Shown here: piece after piece, positions 16,052 to 24,416 of the stretch | Layout of the letters: the number at the start of each line of letters is the position of its first letter | How positions within the stretch are numbered: the stretch's first letter is position 1 | From: Phycisphaerales bacterium | GTDB taxonomy: Bacteria; Planctomycetota; Phycisphaerae; Sedimentisphaerales; Anaerohalosphaeraceae | Direction: 5' to 3' | DNA length: 41,375 bases | Assembly: GCA_011048645.1 (NCBI GenBank) | Contig: DSDR01000172.1 | Location: 1 to 41,375 of the forward strand | Notes under the pieces: generated by a model | What the model was told of the DNA's origin: nothing | Database searches by the model: none | What the model saw: only the letters and a program-made list of their open reading frames with translations | Made by a program: the position numbers and the translations under genes

Positions 16052-19000
16052 CTATTCGTCGAATCGCACCTGTAAAACACCGGCAGACCAGCCCCGCTGC
16101 ATCCGAATTTCCAGCCGAACCGCCGTGGTGGTCACCTGCGTAAACGCCGTGCGATTGAACATATTCAGTTCGGTTGCATAGCCGTTGCTGTCGTCAACCG
16201 GTTTCCATTCATCGCCGTCCTTATACAGCAGCCGCCAGGACTGCGGAACCTTGCATTCGCCATGGCCGGTATCGTCCAGCCAATAGACCTCAACGGCTGA
16301 CAACGCGGTCGGCTCGGCAAATTCAAACTGCACCCACTCGGTGGTTCCCTTGCGAGGCCACCAATGATAGAACTCATTGTCTTTGTCGTGCGAGCTTTTC
16401 GGCTCGACGCCGCTGACGACCGACCGCGGACGACCTGTCCCGCGCGAAGCGGTAACGCGGCTTTCCGAGGCGAGTGTCGGGCGCGGCCGGACGAACGCAT
16501 CCTCTTTTCGTGTCGGCAGCCAGACCACCATTTCATTCGGGCCGCGATTACACCACGTTGAATAGGGGATCGCAGTCACATCCACCGACGACGTCACAAT
16601 GCGGTTGTCGCTGTCATCCAGCCCCACTTCGGAGGCGCGGAAAGTCAAGACCTGAACGCCGCCGAGCAAATTCGAACGAAACTCCGTATGGATGGGAGTT
16701 TTCGGATCCACAATCAAATTTCTGACCTGTTCGGTGGGGCTGTCGGCCGCTTCGATACAATACACAATCGGCCCGCGTTCCAGCGCGATGCGATGGCGGT
16801 TTTCGACCACATTTTCATGGGCGACGACCTGGCGCACGTCCATCGGGAAGTTCAGCTCGATGGTATCGCCGGCGTTCCACTGTCGCGTCATCCGCGCGTA
16901 TCCCTTATCCGGCTCAAACGAAACGGCTCGGCCGTTGACCCGTATCGTCGGTTTCTTGTCCAGCGTATCCCTATAGCGATACAAATCGCCCGGCACGGGT
17001 TGATTCATCGCCCAGCCCGGAATGCGAAGCGCCAGCGTGAAGGTTTCGCTCGTTTGGGGGGCGACGGTCAGCTTCACTTGTCCCTCCCAGGGGTATCGGG
17101 TTTGCTGTTCGATCTTGACGCTATTGTCCGCCAGTTGCACCGTGCCCTGCCCGCCGACATACAAATTGACGTAAAGAGCGTTGTTTCTTGTGGCATAAAC
17201 GTAGCCGGGCACGGAGGCCAGAAACCGCGCAATATTGCCCGGACAACAGGCACAGCCGAACCACGCCTGTCGGCGATGCTGGCCGCGGGATTCGAGCGGA
17301 TTGGGATAAAAGAATAACGTCCCGTCCAGCGACACGCCTGAAATCAGGCCGTTGTAGAGCGTCCGTTCCATCACATCGATGTACTTGCCGTCGCCATGCA
17401 GCAAAAACATCCGATGATTCCAATACACATTGCCGATGGCCGCACACGTTTCGGCATACGCACTCATATTCGGCAAGACGTAATTCGGCCCAAATGCCTC
17501 GCCGCTGGAGGTCGCGCCGATGCCGCCGGTGACATACAGCTTTTTGGTGACCATATTGTTCCAAATGCGATCCATCGCCTGAATGTACGCCTGATCGCCG
17601 GTCAGCGCCGCCACATCGGCCATCCCCGAATACATATACGTTGCGCGAACGGCATGGCCGACCGCTTCATCCTGATCGACCACCTTTTTATGCGCCTGAC
17701 TGTATTGACCGTCGTTGGGGCCGCGTGTGTCCAGAAAAAATTTGGCAAGATTCAGATATTTCTCTTCGCCGGTTACACGGTACAGTCGAACCAGCGCCAT
17801 CTCAATAATCTGATGGCCCGGAGCGTCTTCATTTTTACCCGGCCCGAAGGTCTCGCACAGCAATTCAGCGTTCTTGATCGCCACATCCAGCAGCGTCCGC
17901 TTGCCGGTGGCCTGATAATGAGCCACCGCCGCCTCATACAAATGCCCCATATTATACAGCTCATGGCTGAGCCGTTTGACGTAGATCCATCGCCGCGGTC
18001 CGGCCCACTCGTGCGGATTTTCAGGGTTGATCGTACGGGTGGTGTAAAGGTAGCCGTCCGGCTCCTGCGCCGAGGCAACCAAGTCAATGACCTGATCGAG
18101 ATAAGCATCCATTTTCGGATCATATTCGACGGCCAGGCCGTATGCGGCGCCTTCGAGCACCTTGTACGGGTCGGTATCGTCAAACGACAGTCCGGGCGGA
18201 GAACGATCTTCTAACTCTTCGCCGCGAAGCACCTTGGCCGCACGTTCGAAATGATAAAATCGTTTGGTTTCTTCGCATTTCTCAAACGCATGAGGAATCG
18301 TCACGGTCCGGTTGATTTCCACACGCGGCGCCCAGAATTCGTCATCAAAATGGACGTTCGTAAAGTCCACCGGCGAATAGGGGTAATCCCGCTCCAGGCG
18401 GAGCGTTTGTTTTCCGCCGCCTGATGGATTGCGTTTGATGATTCGCACGTCAAAAACGCCGCCTGCATAACTGTTTGGATGTGCCTGAAACCGTATCCTT
18501 ACTTTTTCTTTGCCTTTGGTCAGTTCCTCCGGAATCGGATGCGTTACATCGAAGAATTCATTCGGCTTGTTGCGGTCCAGCACCTGGGTGGCGATTTTTT
18601 CGCCGTCCACCAGAATATCAAAGGTTCTCCGACCGCGTTCCGACCCCCAGTAAGTCGCAATCAAATCCACCGGTTCATCGGGCAATACCTTCATATCAAA
18701 CTCAAACCATCCGTTGTAGGCGTCGCGCCACATTCGCCCGCTGAATGTGCCGACATTGGTTCGTTCGCCAGTCAGATTGTGGTCGCGTTCCGGCTGCATT
18801 TGACCCAGACGCAGCATATCCACACTCATCGCTTCGAGCTGTCGAATACGTTCCTGCTCTGCGGCAAATTCAGCCTGTTTATCGGCCCAGGCCTGCGGCG
18901 TAAAGACATCCATATACACCGTGTAGGGTTCATCGGCGATGGCGTAATGAGGCATCAGTTTCAGCGGCGTTGTCTTCCACCCGTCGGGGCCGCGCTGATA

Positions 19001-20788
19001 GGCCGTCGTTTCCGAGATAAATTCGAGCGGGGAAGTTTGCTTAAAGGCCTTCAAAAGGGCGCTGGTCTCTTCGGCCACCAGCAAAGGAGGCTGCTGCCCG
19101 TCGCTTAACGGGGCCGACAACAGGGTCGGGCCGTATAAAAAGGCCGTGCGATTCGGCATATCCGGCAGAGTTGATGTATGCAGCTTCATCGGGCATGTTA
19201 ATTCAATTGTGTCGCCGTCCTCAAAAGTGCGTCTTAGCGTCAGCCAGCCGTCCTGATCAACGGCGGCGTTTGTCGCCCGACCGTTCAGCGTTACTTCGAT
19301 GCCGTCAGCCCAATACGGCTTTCGTATTTTCAACACAAGACCTTGCGGCTGTATGCACTCAAAAGACAGCGCGACCTGTTCGTGGCTGGGCAATTGGCTT
19401 TGTTGGGTGAGCGTGATCCCTTTGTCTTTCCAGTTCAGAACCGACGAGATAAACAGATTGACATACAGCGTGTCGCCGGCATGGGCGTAAATGGTATCGG
19501 CGTATTTGGCGTGATTTTCCATACCGGTGCCGACACAGCACCAGAATGAGCGGGTCGGATGGCTGAATCCTTTTCGGGAGGGCATATCCAAAAAGCCTTT
19601 ATACACCAGCCGACCGCCCTGTTCGGGATGTTGATGCGCCAGAATGTGGTTGAGCAGCGCCCGCTCATAATAATCCATATAAGCCGCTTTGGGCTGCCAG
19701 GCAAACAAATGCCGCGTCAGCTTGAGCATATTGTAGGTGTTGCATGTTTCGGTTGTGTGGTGCATCCGCTCGGCCAGATGATCGGGTCTGCCGAAATACT
19801 CTTCGGCGCTGTTGCCGCCGTTGGCATAGGTGTAATGGTTGATTACCGTTGCCCAGAAGAAATCGGAAATCGTCTGATAGCGTTCCTTGCCGGTCAGTTC
19901 GTACAGCCGCGCCGTGCCGATGACCTTGGGAACCTGGGTGTTGGCGTGCAGACCGGTCAGACTGTTTTGTCGTTCGCTGAGCGGATCGAGCACTGATTTG
20001 TGATAGAACTTCTCTGCCAGCGCCAGATAACGTTCCCTGCCGGTCAAGGCGTACAGATCAGCGAACGTTTCGTTGATGCCGCCGTGTTCGCAGGCCAGCA
20101 TCTGCTGCCACTGCGATTCATTGAGACCCGCCAGCAATTCATCAATCCAGTCGGCGTGGCGAATCCACACCGCAAGCGCCTTTTGATTGCCGGTATAAAA
20201 ATAAATATCGCGCAATCCGGCCATCAGCTTGTGCTGGGTGTACCACGGCACCCAGATACCGTTCAAATCAAAACCGCGGGAGCGAATTTCTCCGCGCGAC
20301 ACTTCTTCAAAGGCTCGTTTGCCGTTGGGGAAAGCGGACATATAACCGCTGCCGTGTGCGTCCTGGATAAGGGCCAGCTCATCGACGATATACTCGAGTT
20401 TTTGCTTGAACTCATCGCGCCCGGTATGGCCGTACATCATCGCACAAGCCGACATATAATGCCCCAGACTGTGGCCGGCAATTGTTTCACGTTCCCAGCC
20501 GCCATAGACTTCGCCTTTCGGCTCCAATCCGGCCTCCTTTCGAAACCACGCCAGAAAACGATCCGGTTCCAGCGACAACAGCCACTCGGCGTTGAGGTCC
20601 ATGGCCGTTTTGAAGGGGCCTTCCAGCAGCCGAACATCGCCCAATCGGAACGGTCGGGCCTGTATCGCCGCCTGAGGCTCAACCCTGGCAGGAAAGTCCA
20701 TCGTCAGTGAGTCCGCTAAAAGAGGCGAAAACTGAAAACAAAACAAGACAAACATAACACCAATACAGAGCTTTGAGGCACGCATCAT
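16052..20788 (-). CDS. Secreted protein with two tandem GH127 modules and F5/8C-like domain
   Basis: 1578 residues with a signal peptide (1-25). Module 1 (about 42-600) is a GH127 (formerly DUF1680) domain with the zinc/nucleophile set Glu347 and Cys349 (TETCNTYNML) and Cys417-Cys418 (FWCCVGTG). A beta-sandwich linker follows (about 660-785, DUF6805-like). Module 2 (about 803-1430) is a second GH127 with Glu1113 and Cys1115 (AETCAAIG) and Cys1181-Cys1182 (CACCPGN), close to the HypBA1 beta-L-arabinofuranosidase pattern. An F5/8 type C (discoidin-like) domain ends the protein (about 1440-1578). GH127 enzymes release L-arabinofuranose with a zinc-bound cysteine nucleophile. Both modules keep the key residues, so both may be active, probably on different linkages. 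AAAGGAG precedes the ATG. The gene is divergent from the DtxR unit and has its own terminator. Confidence 0.92.
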   Translation of the reverse strand: MMRASKLCIGVMFVLFCFQFSPLLADSLTMDFPARVEPQAAIQARPFRLGDVRLLEGPFKTAMDLNAEWLLSLEPDRFLAWFRKEAGLEPKGEVYGGWERETIAGHSLGHYMSACAMMYGHTGRDEFKQKLEYIVDELALIQDAHGSGYMSAFPNGKRAFEEVSRGEIRSRGFDLNGIWVPWYTQHKLMAGLRDIYFYTGNQKALAVWIRHADWIDELLAGLNESQWQQMLACEHGGINETFADLYALTGRERYLALAEKFYHKSVLDPLSERQNSLTGLHANTQVPKVIGTARLYELTGKERYQTISDFFWATVINHYTYANGGNSAEEYFGRPDHLAERMHHTTETCNTYNMLKLTRHLFAWQPKAAYMDYYERALLNHILAHQHPEQGGRLVYKGFLDMPSRKGFSHPTRSFWCCVGTGMENHAKYADTIYAHAGDTLYVNLFISSVLNWKDKGITLTQQSQLPSHEQVALSFECIQPQGLVLKIRKPYWADGIEVTLNGRATNAAVDQDGWLTLRRTFEDGDTIELTCPMKLHTSTLPDMPNRTAFLYGPTLLSAPLSDGQQPPLLVAEETSALLKAFKQTSPLEFISETTAYQRGPDGWKTTPLKLMPHYAIADEPYTVYMDVFTPQAWADKQAEFAAEQERIRQLEAMSVDMLRLGQMQPERDHNLTGERTNVGTFSGRMWRDAYNGWFEFDMKVLPDEPVDLIATYWGSERGRRTFDILVDGEKIATQVLDRNKPNEFFDVTHPIPEELTKGKEKVRIRFQAHPNSYAGGVFDVRIIKRNPSGGGKQTLRLERDYPYSPVDFTNVHFDDEFWAPRVEINRTVTIPHAFEKCEETKRFYHFERAAKVLRGEELEDRSPPGLSFDDTDPYKVLEGAAYGLAVEYDPKMDAYLDQVIDLVASAQEPDGYLYTTRTINPENPHEWAGPRRWIYVKRLSHELYNMGHLYEAAVAHYQATGKRTLLDVAIKNAELLCETFGPGKNEDAPGHQIIEMALVRLYRVTGEEKYLNLAKFFLDTRGPNDGQYSQAHKKVVDQDEAVGHAVRATYMYSGMADVAALTGDQAYIQAMDRIWNNMVTKKLYVTGGIGATSSGEAFGPNYVLPNMSAYAETCAAIGNVYWNHRMFLLHGDGKYIDVMERTLYNGLISGVSLDGTLFFYPNPLESRGQHRRQAWFGCACCPGNIARFLASVPGYVYATRNNALYVNLYVGGQGTVQLADNSVKIEQQTRYPWEGQVKLTVAPQTSETFTLALRIPGWAMNQPVPGDLYRYRDTLDKKPTIRVNGRAVSFEPDKGYARMTRQWNAGDTIELNFPMDVRQVVAHENVVENRHRIALERGPIVYCIEAADSPTEQVRNLIVDPKTPIHTEFRSNLLGGVQVLTFRASEVGLDDSDNRIVTSSVDVTAIPYSTWCNRGPNEMVVWLPTRKEDAFVRPRPTLASESRVTASRGTGRPRSVVSGVEPKSSHDKDNEFYHWWPRKGTTEWVQFEFAEPTALSAVEVYWLDDTGHGECKVPQSWRLLYKDGDEWKPVDDSNGYATELNMFNRTAFTQVTTTAVRLEIRMQRGWSAGVLQVRFDE

Positions 20789-20852
20789 CGACCAGTCTCC
20801 TTTCTCGTTTCAAGGAATCCATTATTCTCTATTCGATAAACTTAAAGACGAT

Positions 20853-21078
20853 TTCCGAATCACCTGCCATCCTCTTAAAGAGGTTCAAGAAAATCAAAAG
20901 AAATGGACAGTTTTTTTGAAAAAATTGAAAAAAATTGTTGCAAAGTTAGGCGAACCTAATTATCTTAGACCAGACTTAAACTATGAGTTTATACAATAAA
21001 CAACTGAGTGCCTCCCTTGAGGACTATCTGGAGGCGATATTTGTTCTTTCGCAGACAGGCAGGATTGCCCGCAGCAAA
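20853..21078 (+). repeat. Direct tandem repeat, copy 1 (226 bp)
   Basis: This copy and the next (21079-21304) are adjacent, equal in length and differ at three positions only, at about 20955, 21015 and 21064 of this copy. The unit holds the promoter, the DtxR-type box and the first 32 codons of the regulator gene. Confidence 0.95.
20938..20966 (+). promoter_or_regulatory. DtxR-box promoter, upstream copy
   Basis: TTGCAA (20938-20943), 17 bp, TATCTT (20961-20966). The spacer holds the dyad TTAGGCGAACCTAA (20946-20959), with intact TTAGG/CCTAA arms, matching the core of DtxR/IdeR iron boxes. Bound regulator would cover the space between -35 and -10, which suggests iron-dependent autorepression. 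The start site would lie only about 10 nt before the ATG at 20983. Confidence 0.7.
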
Positions 21079-21225
21079 TTCCGAATCACCTGCCATCCTC
21101 TTAAAGAGGTTCAAGAAAATCAAAAGAAATGGACAGTTTTTTTGAAAAAATTGAAAAAAATTGTTGCAAAGTTAGGCGAAACTAATTATCTTAGACCAGA
21201 CTTAAACTATGAGTTTATACAATAA
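20983..21225 (+). pseudogene. Truncated duplicate of the DtxR-type regulator 5' end
   Basis: The frame gives the first 32 residues of the regulator (MSLYNKQLSASLEDYLEAIF and so on, with Ile for Val at residue 28). It then runs into the duplicated promoter region of copy 2 and encodes about 48 unrelated, Lys-rich residues. The stop overlaps the true start (21209) by 17 bp. It lacks the recognition helix and the metal site, so it cannot be a working regulator. Its translation could still affect initiation at the real gene. Confidence 0.8.
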
Positions 21226-21304
21226 ACAACTGAGTGCCTCACTTGAGGACTATCTGGAGGCGATATTTGTTCTTTCGCAGACAGGCAGGGTTGCCCGCAG
21301 CAAA
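21079..21304 (+). repeat. Direct tandem repeat, copy 2 (226 bp)
   Basis: This is the second unit of the tandem duplication, running into the intact regulator gene. It differs from copy 1 at three positions, one of which damages the iron-box dyad (CCTAA to ACTAA). Confidence 0.95.
21164..21192 (+). promoter_or_regulatory. DtxR-box promoter, downstream copy with damaged operator
   Basis: The same TTGCAA-17-TATCTT promoter as in copy 1, but the dyad reads TTAGGCGAAACTAA (21172-21185): one C to A change breaks the right arm. It is the nearest promoter to the intact gene at 21209. If the mismatch weakens binding, this promoter would be less repressible than copy 1. Confidence 0.6.
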
Positions 21305-21694
21305 GACATTGCCGAGCATTTGCAGGTAGCGCCGTCATCAGTCACAGGCGCGCTGAAAATGCTGGCCGAGCGGCAATTGATTCACTATAAACCCTATGGA
21401 TATGTTACCTTGACCGACAGAGGCCGGCAAATGGCCGGGCGTATCGTTCGACGGCATGAGGCGCTGGAATCATTTTTTTGCGATATCCTTGGGGTGGATC
21501 CCGATGTTGCGCAGCGCTCGGCCTGTTTGGCCGAACACGCCATCAGTTCGGAAATTGCATCGCGTCTGATGCTGTATTTGGAGTTTCTGTCATCGGAAAA
21601 ACAGTCCGGCAGAGATGTACCGCGGGCGTTTCAGGGGTATTGCCGGCAAACGGAGATCCGGAGTCAGGGCACACAAAAACCCAGTCATACGTGA
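21209..21694 (+). CDS. DtxR/MntR-family metal-dependent transcriptional regulator
   Basis: 161 residues: a winged helix-turn-helix (about 10-70, SLEDYLEAIFVLSQTGRVARS...VAPSSVTGALKML) and the metal-binding dimerisation domain (about 72-140). There is no C-terminal SH3-like domain, so it is the short form. Candidate ligands are His83, Glu87, Cys106, Glu109 and His110. The Cys-X2-Glu-His arrangement is that of the iron sensor DtxR (Cys102, Glu105, His106), whereas Asp14 and Glu17 resemble MntR. Iron sensing is favoured by the iron-box sequences here and before feoB. It would repress iron-uptake genes when Fe(II) is bound. There is no clear SD and the leader is about 10 nt, so initiation may be nearly leaderless. 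Confidence 0.92.
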   Translation: MSLYNKQLSASLEDYLEAIFVLSQTGRVARSKDIAEHLQVAPSSVTGALKMLAERQLIHYKPYGYVTLTDRGRQMAGRIVRRHEALESFFCDILGVDPDVAQRSACLAEHAISSEIASRLMLYLEFLSSEKQSGRDVPRAFQGYCRQTEIRSQGTQKPSHT

Positions 21695-21766
21695 TGGTCG
21701 ATGTTCAGTGATGATGTTTATTGCGTCAAGGATTCAATAATGCAGACCAACAAGGAGACACAATCG

Positions 21767-21991
21767 ATGCCGCTTATACAAGTACCGGCCGGAAAGACCG
21801 TCGAGGTCGTTTTCATCGACGCCGGGCACGGGTTGAAAAATCGCCTTGCTTCCATGGGCGTCCTGTCTCATTCAACGTTTAAGGTATTGCGCAACGAAGG
21901 GGCCGGTCGGCTCATCGTCGGTATCAAAAACAGCAAAGTTGTCATCGGACGCGGCGCATCCGGTAAAATTTTTGTCCGGGAGTGTGAATAA
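21767..21991 (+). CDS. feoA: FeoA, ferrous iron transport accessory protein
   Basis: 74 residues with an SH3-like fold, the usual FeoA length. The start at 21767 is chosen because AAGGAG lies nine bases upstream and the protein then begins MPLIQVPAGKTVEVVFIDAG, as FeoA proteins do; an in-frame ATG at 21740 with AAGGA is possible. The motif LKNRLASMGVLSHSTFKVLRN is characteristic. FeoA is a small cytoplasmic protein needed for FeoB activity. It lies between the regulator and feoB in the same direction, about 70 bp after the regulator. Confidence 0.9.
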   Translation: MPLIQVPAGKTVEVVFIDAGHGLKNRLASMGVLSHSTFKVLRNEGAGRLIVGIKNSKVVIGRGASGKIFVRECE

Positions 21992-22007
21992 TTTTTTTAG
22001 ATAATAA

Positions 22008-22023
22008 GTTAGGCAAGCCTAAC
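22008..22023. promoter_or_regulatory. Perfect DtxR-type iron box before feoB
   Basis: GTTAGGCAAGCCTAAC is a perfect 7+2+7 dyad and the best iron box of the window. It lies between feoA and feoB, 20 bp before the feoB ATG. A GATAAT box sits just upstream, so feoB may also be transcribed from an internal promoter under iron control. Confidence 0.75.
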
Positions 22024-22043
22024 TCGCACAGGGATTGTTTTCA

Positions 22044-24128
22044 ATGGAACAAAAAAAAGAAATACGTGTTGCTCTGGCCGGCAACCCCAACAGCGGAAAA
22101 ACCACTGTATTTAATCTGTTGACCGGTGCGCGGCGACACGTCGGCAATTATCCCGGCGTAACGGTCGAAAAAGTCGAAGGACGACGCGATTATAAAGGAT
22201 TTTTACTGCGTTTTGTCGATTTGCCCGGCACTTACAGTCTGGCCGCCTATTCCACCGAAGAGCTGGTTGCCCGGCATTTTATATTGGATGAAAAACCTGA
22301 TGTGGTCGTTGATGTGCTGGATGCTTCCAATCCGGAGCGGCATTTATACCTGGCCACGCAATTGATGGAAATGCGCACACCGCTGGTGCTGGCCTTTAAT
22401 ATGTCCGATGTCGCTCAAAGCCAGGGACTGGAATTTGATTTGAAACACCTGGAGGGCCTGCTTGGCTCTCGTATTGTGCCGATGGTGGCCAGCAAGGGTA
22501 AAGGAATGAATGACCTGCTGGACGCGGTCATCGAAACCGCGGCCGATAAGACGCCCATTACGCCGCCAATGCACTATGGCAAGGATATTGAGGCCGAACT
22601 GTCTCGGATTGAACACCTCTTGATAGAATCCGATTGCGAGGTCTCGGCCCGGTACGGAAGCCGATGGGTTGCTTTGAAACTGCTCGAAGGCGATGCGGAA
22701 CTATGCAGTCGCGTTAAACATTCGGATATTTTGAAAGTAGTTGAGGCCGCTCAGGTTCGGCTTAAAACCATTCTCGGCGATAGTGCGGACATCTTGATTG
22801 CCGACCGGCGCTACGGGTTTATCAGCGGCGCCTGCCAGGAAGCGATCAAGCACACCGTCCTGGCCCGCCACGATATCAGCGACAAGGTGGATTTGGTGCT
22901 GACGCATCGCTGGCTGGGACTGCCGATATTCGGAGTGCTGATGTATCTGGTGTTTTATCTGACATTTACGCTGGGCGAATATCCGATGGGGTGGCTGGAA
23001 ACGTTTTTCGATTGGCTGGGTGCGGCAACCGTCGCCGTTTGGCCGGGCGAAAACCTGCTCTGGCTGCAATCGCTTCTGGTTGACGGCGTGATCGCCGGCG
23101 TCGGCGGAGTCGTGGTCTTTCTGCCGAATATTCTCTTTCTGTTTTTGGGTATCGCTGTTCTTGAGGATACTGGCTATATGGCTCGCGCGGCCTTTATTAT
23201 GGATCGCATTATGCACAAGATCGGTCTGCACGGAAAAAGCTTCATCCCAATGCTGATTGGCTTTGGCTGTTCGATTCCGGCGATTATGGCCACACGCATT
23301 CTGGAAAACCGCCGCAACCGGCTGGCTACTATGCTGGTCATTCCGCTGATGAGCTGCGGAGCGCGCATCCCTATTTATGCGCTGCTGATTCCGGCGTTCT
23401 TCCCCCCCCACTGGCGCGGGCCGGTGATGTGGCTGATTTACATTATCGGAATCGTCGCGGCTATCCTCTGCATCAATCTGCTGCGGCGATCTCTACTCAA
23501 AGGCGAATCCGTTCCGTTTGTGATGGAATTGCCGCCCTACCGAATGCCGACATGGAAAGGCCTGTCTATCCATATGTGGGATCGCGGCTGGATGTATTTG
23601 AGAAAAGCCGGAACGATTATTCTCAGTTTATCCATCGTCTTGTGGTTTTTGATGAGTTTTCCCACGCCGCCGGAAGGACGGTTTGATCATCTGACGCCGG
23701 AAGAACAATACGCTGCCGGCCTGAAATATTCAATTGCCGGTCGCATCGGCAAAGCGATGGAGCCGGTGATTCGACCGATGGGTTTTGACTGGAAGATCGG
23801 TACCGCCCTGATCGGTGCGACCATGGCCAAAGAAGTGTTTGTGACGCAATTGAGTATCGTCTATTCGCTCGGCGACGAAGAGGAAGACGAAGAGACGCTT
23901 TCCCTGCTTCGTCAGCGGCTGCGTGCGGACTATTCGTCGCTTCAGGGGTTTTGCATTATGTTATTCTGTTTGCTCAGCACACCGTGTATTGCAACGGTGG
24001 CGATTACGCGCAAGGAATCCGGAAAATGGAGATGGGCCTTATTCCAGTTTTTCGGTCTGACGGCGATGGCCTATGTTGTGACCACAGCGGTCTTTCAAAT
24101 CGGCAGTTTGGTACAGTCGTTAATCTGA
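22044..24128 (+). CDS. feoB: FeoB, ferrous iron transporter with N-terminal G domain
   Basis: 694 residues from the ATG at 22044, with AGGGA nine bases upstream. The N-terminal GTPase domain shows G1 GNPNSGKTT (13-21), G3 DLPG (59-62), G4 NMSD (119-122) and G5 ASKGKG. Two membrane gates follow, with GFGCSIPAIMATR and the mirrored CLLSTPCIATVAITRKE near the C-terminus; the two Cys-containing gate motifs are typical. It imports Fe(II) across the inner membrane. Full length, no truncation. It is preceded by a perfect iron box and followed after 16 bp by hemP. Confidence 0.97.
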   Translation: MEQKKEIRVALAGNPNSGKTTVFNLLTGARRHVGNYPGVTVEKVEGRRDYKGFLLRFVDLPGTYSLAAYSTEELVARHFILDEKPDVVVDVLDASNPERHLYLATQLMEMRTPLVLAFNMSDVAQSQGLEFDLKHLEGLLGSRIVPMVASKGKGMNDLLDAVIETAADKTPITPPMHYGKDIEAELSRIEHLLIESDCEVSARYGSRWVALKLLEGDAELCSRVKHSDILKVVEAAQVRLKTILGDSADILIADRRYGFISGACQEAIKHTVLARHDISDKVDLVLTHRWLGLPIFGVLMYLVFYLTFTLGEYPMGWLETFFDWLGAATVAVWPGENLLWLQSLLVDGVIAGVGGVVVFLPNILFLFLGIAVLEDTGYMARAAFIMDRIMHKIGLHGKSFIPMLIGFGCSIPAIMATRILENRRNRLATMLVIPLMSCGARIPIYALLIPAFFPPHWRGPVMWLIYIIGIVAAILCINLLRRSLLKGESVPFVMELPPYRMPTWKGLSIHMWDRGWMYLRKAGTIILSLSIVLWFLMSFPTPPEGRFDHLTPEEQYAAGLKYSIAGRIGKAMEPVIRPMGFDWKIGTALIGATMAKEVFVTQLSIVYSLGDEEEDEETLSLLRQRLRADYSSLQGFCIMLFCLLSTPCIATVAITRKESGKWRWALFQFFGLTAMAYVVTTAVFQIGSLVQSLI

Positions 24129-24144
24129 TTTTCTGTTTTGAACG

Positions 24145-24327
24145 ATGAAGCCTATTAACCCGGCCCAAAAAAATAAGCTCAAAACGGCTTTGCCGAGTGT
24201 GTCCTCGCCGCCGATTTACCGCATCGAACAGCTTTTTGACGGCGCACGACAAGTCCGTTTGCTCCATAAAGGGCAGGAATATCGGCTGAGTATCACCAAA
24301 GCGGATAAATTGATCTTAACCAAATGA
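24145..24327 (+). CDS. hemP: HemP/HmuP-family small protein
   Basis: 60 residues. The C-terminal half IEQLFDGARQVRLLHKGQEYRLSITKADKLILTK carries the HemP signature (L-G-x-x-V-x-I-x-H-x-G-x-x-Y-x-L-R-x-T-x-x-x-K-L-I-L-T-K, loosely). HemP/HmuP proteins occur in haem- and iron-uptake operons and have been linked to expression of outer-membrane haem receptors; the mechanism is not settled. It lies 16 bp after feoB and is probably co-transcribed with it. No haem receptor gene is in the window, which makes its partner here unclear. No good SD is visible. Confidence 0.75.
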   Translation: MKPINPAQKNKLKTALPSVSSPPIYRIEQLFDGARQVRLLHKGQEYRLSITKADKLILTK

Positions 24328-24416
24328 CAGGATAAAACGAATACATTAAAAATGCCAGCCAATTGCTCTGCAATAGCCAGCCATATCAAAAGTAAACTTT
24401 TTGGAAAGGAAAGTGT

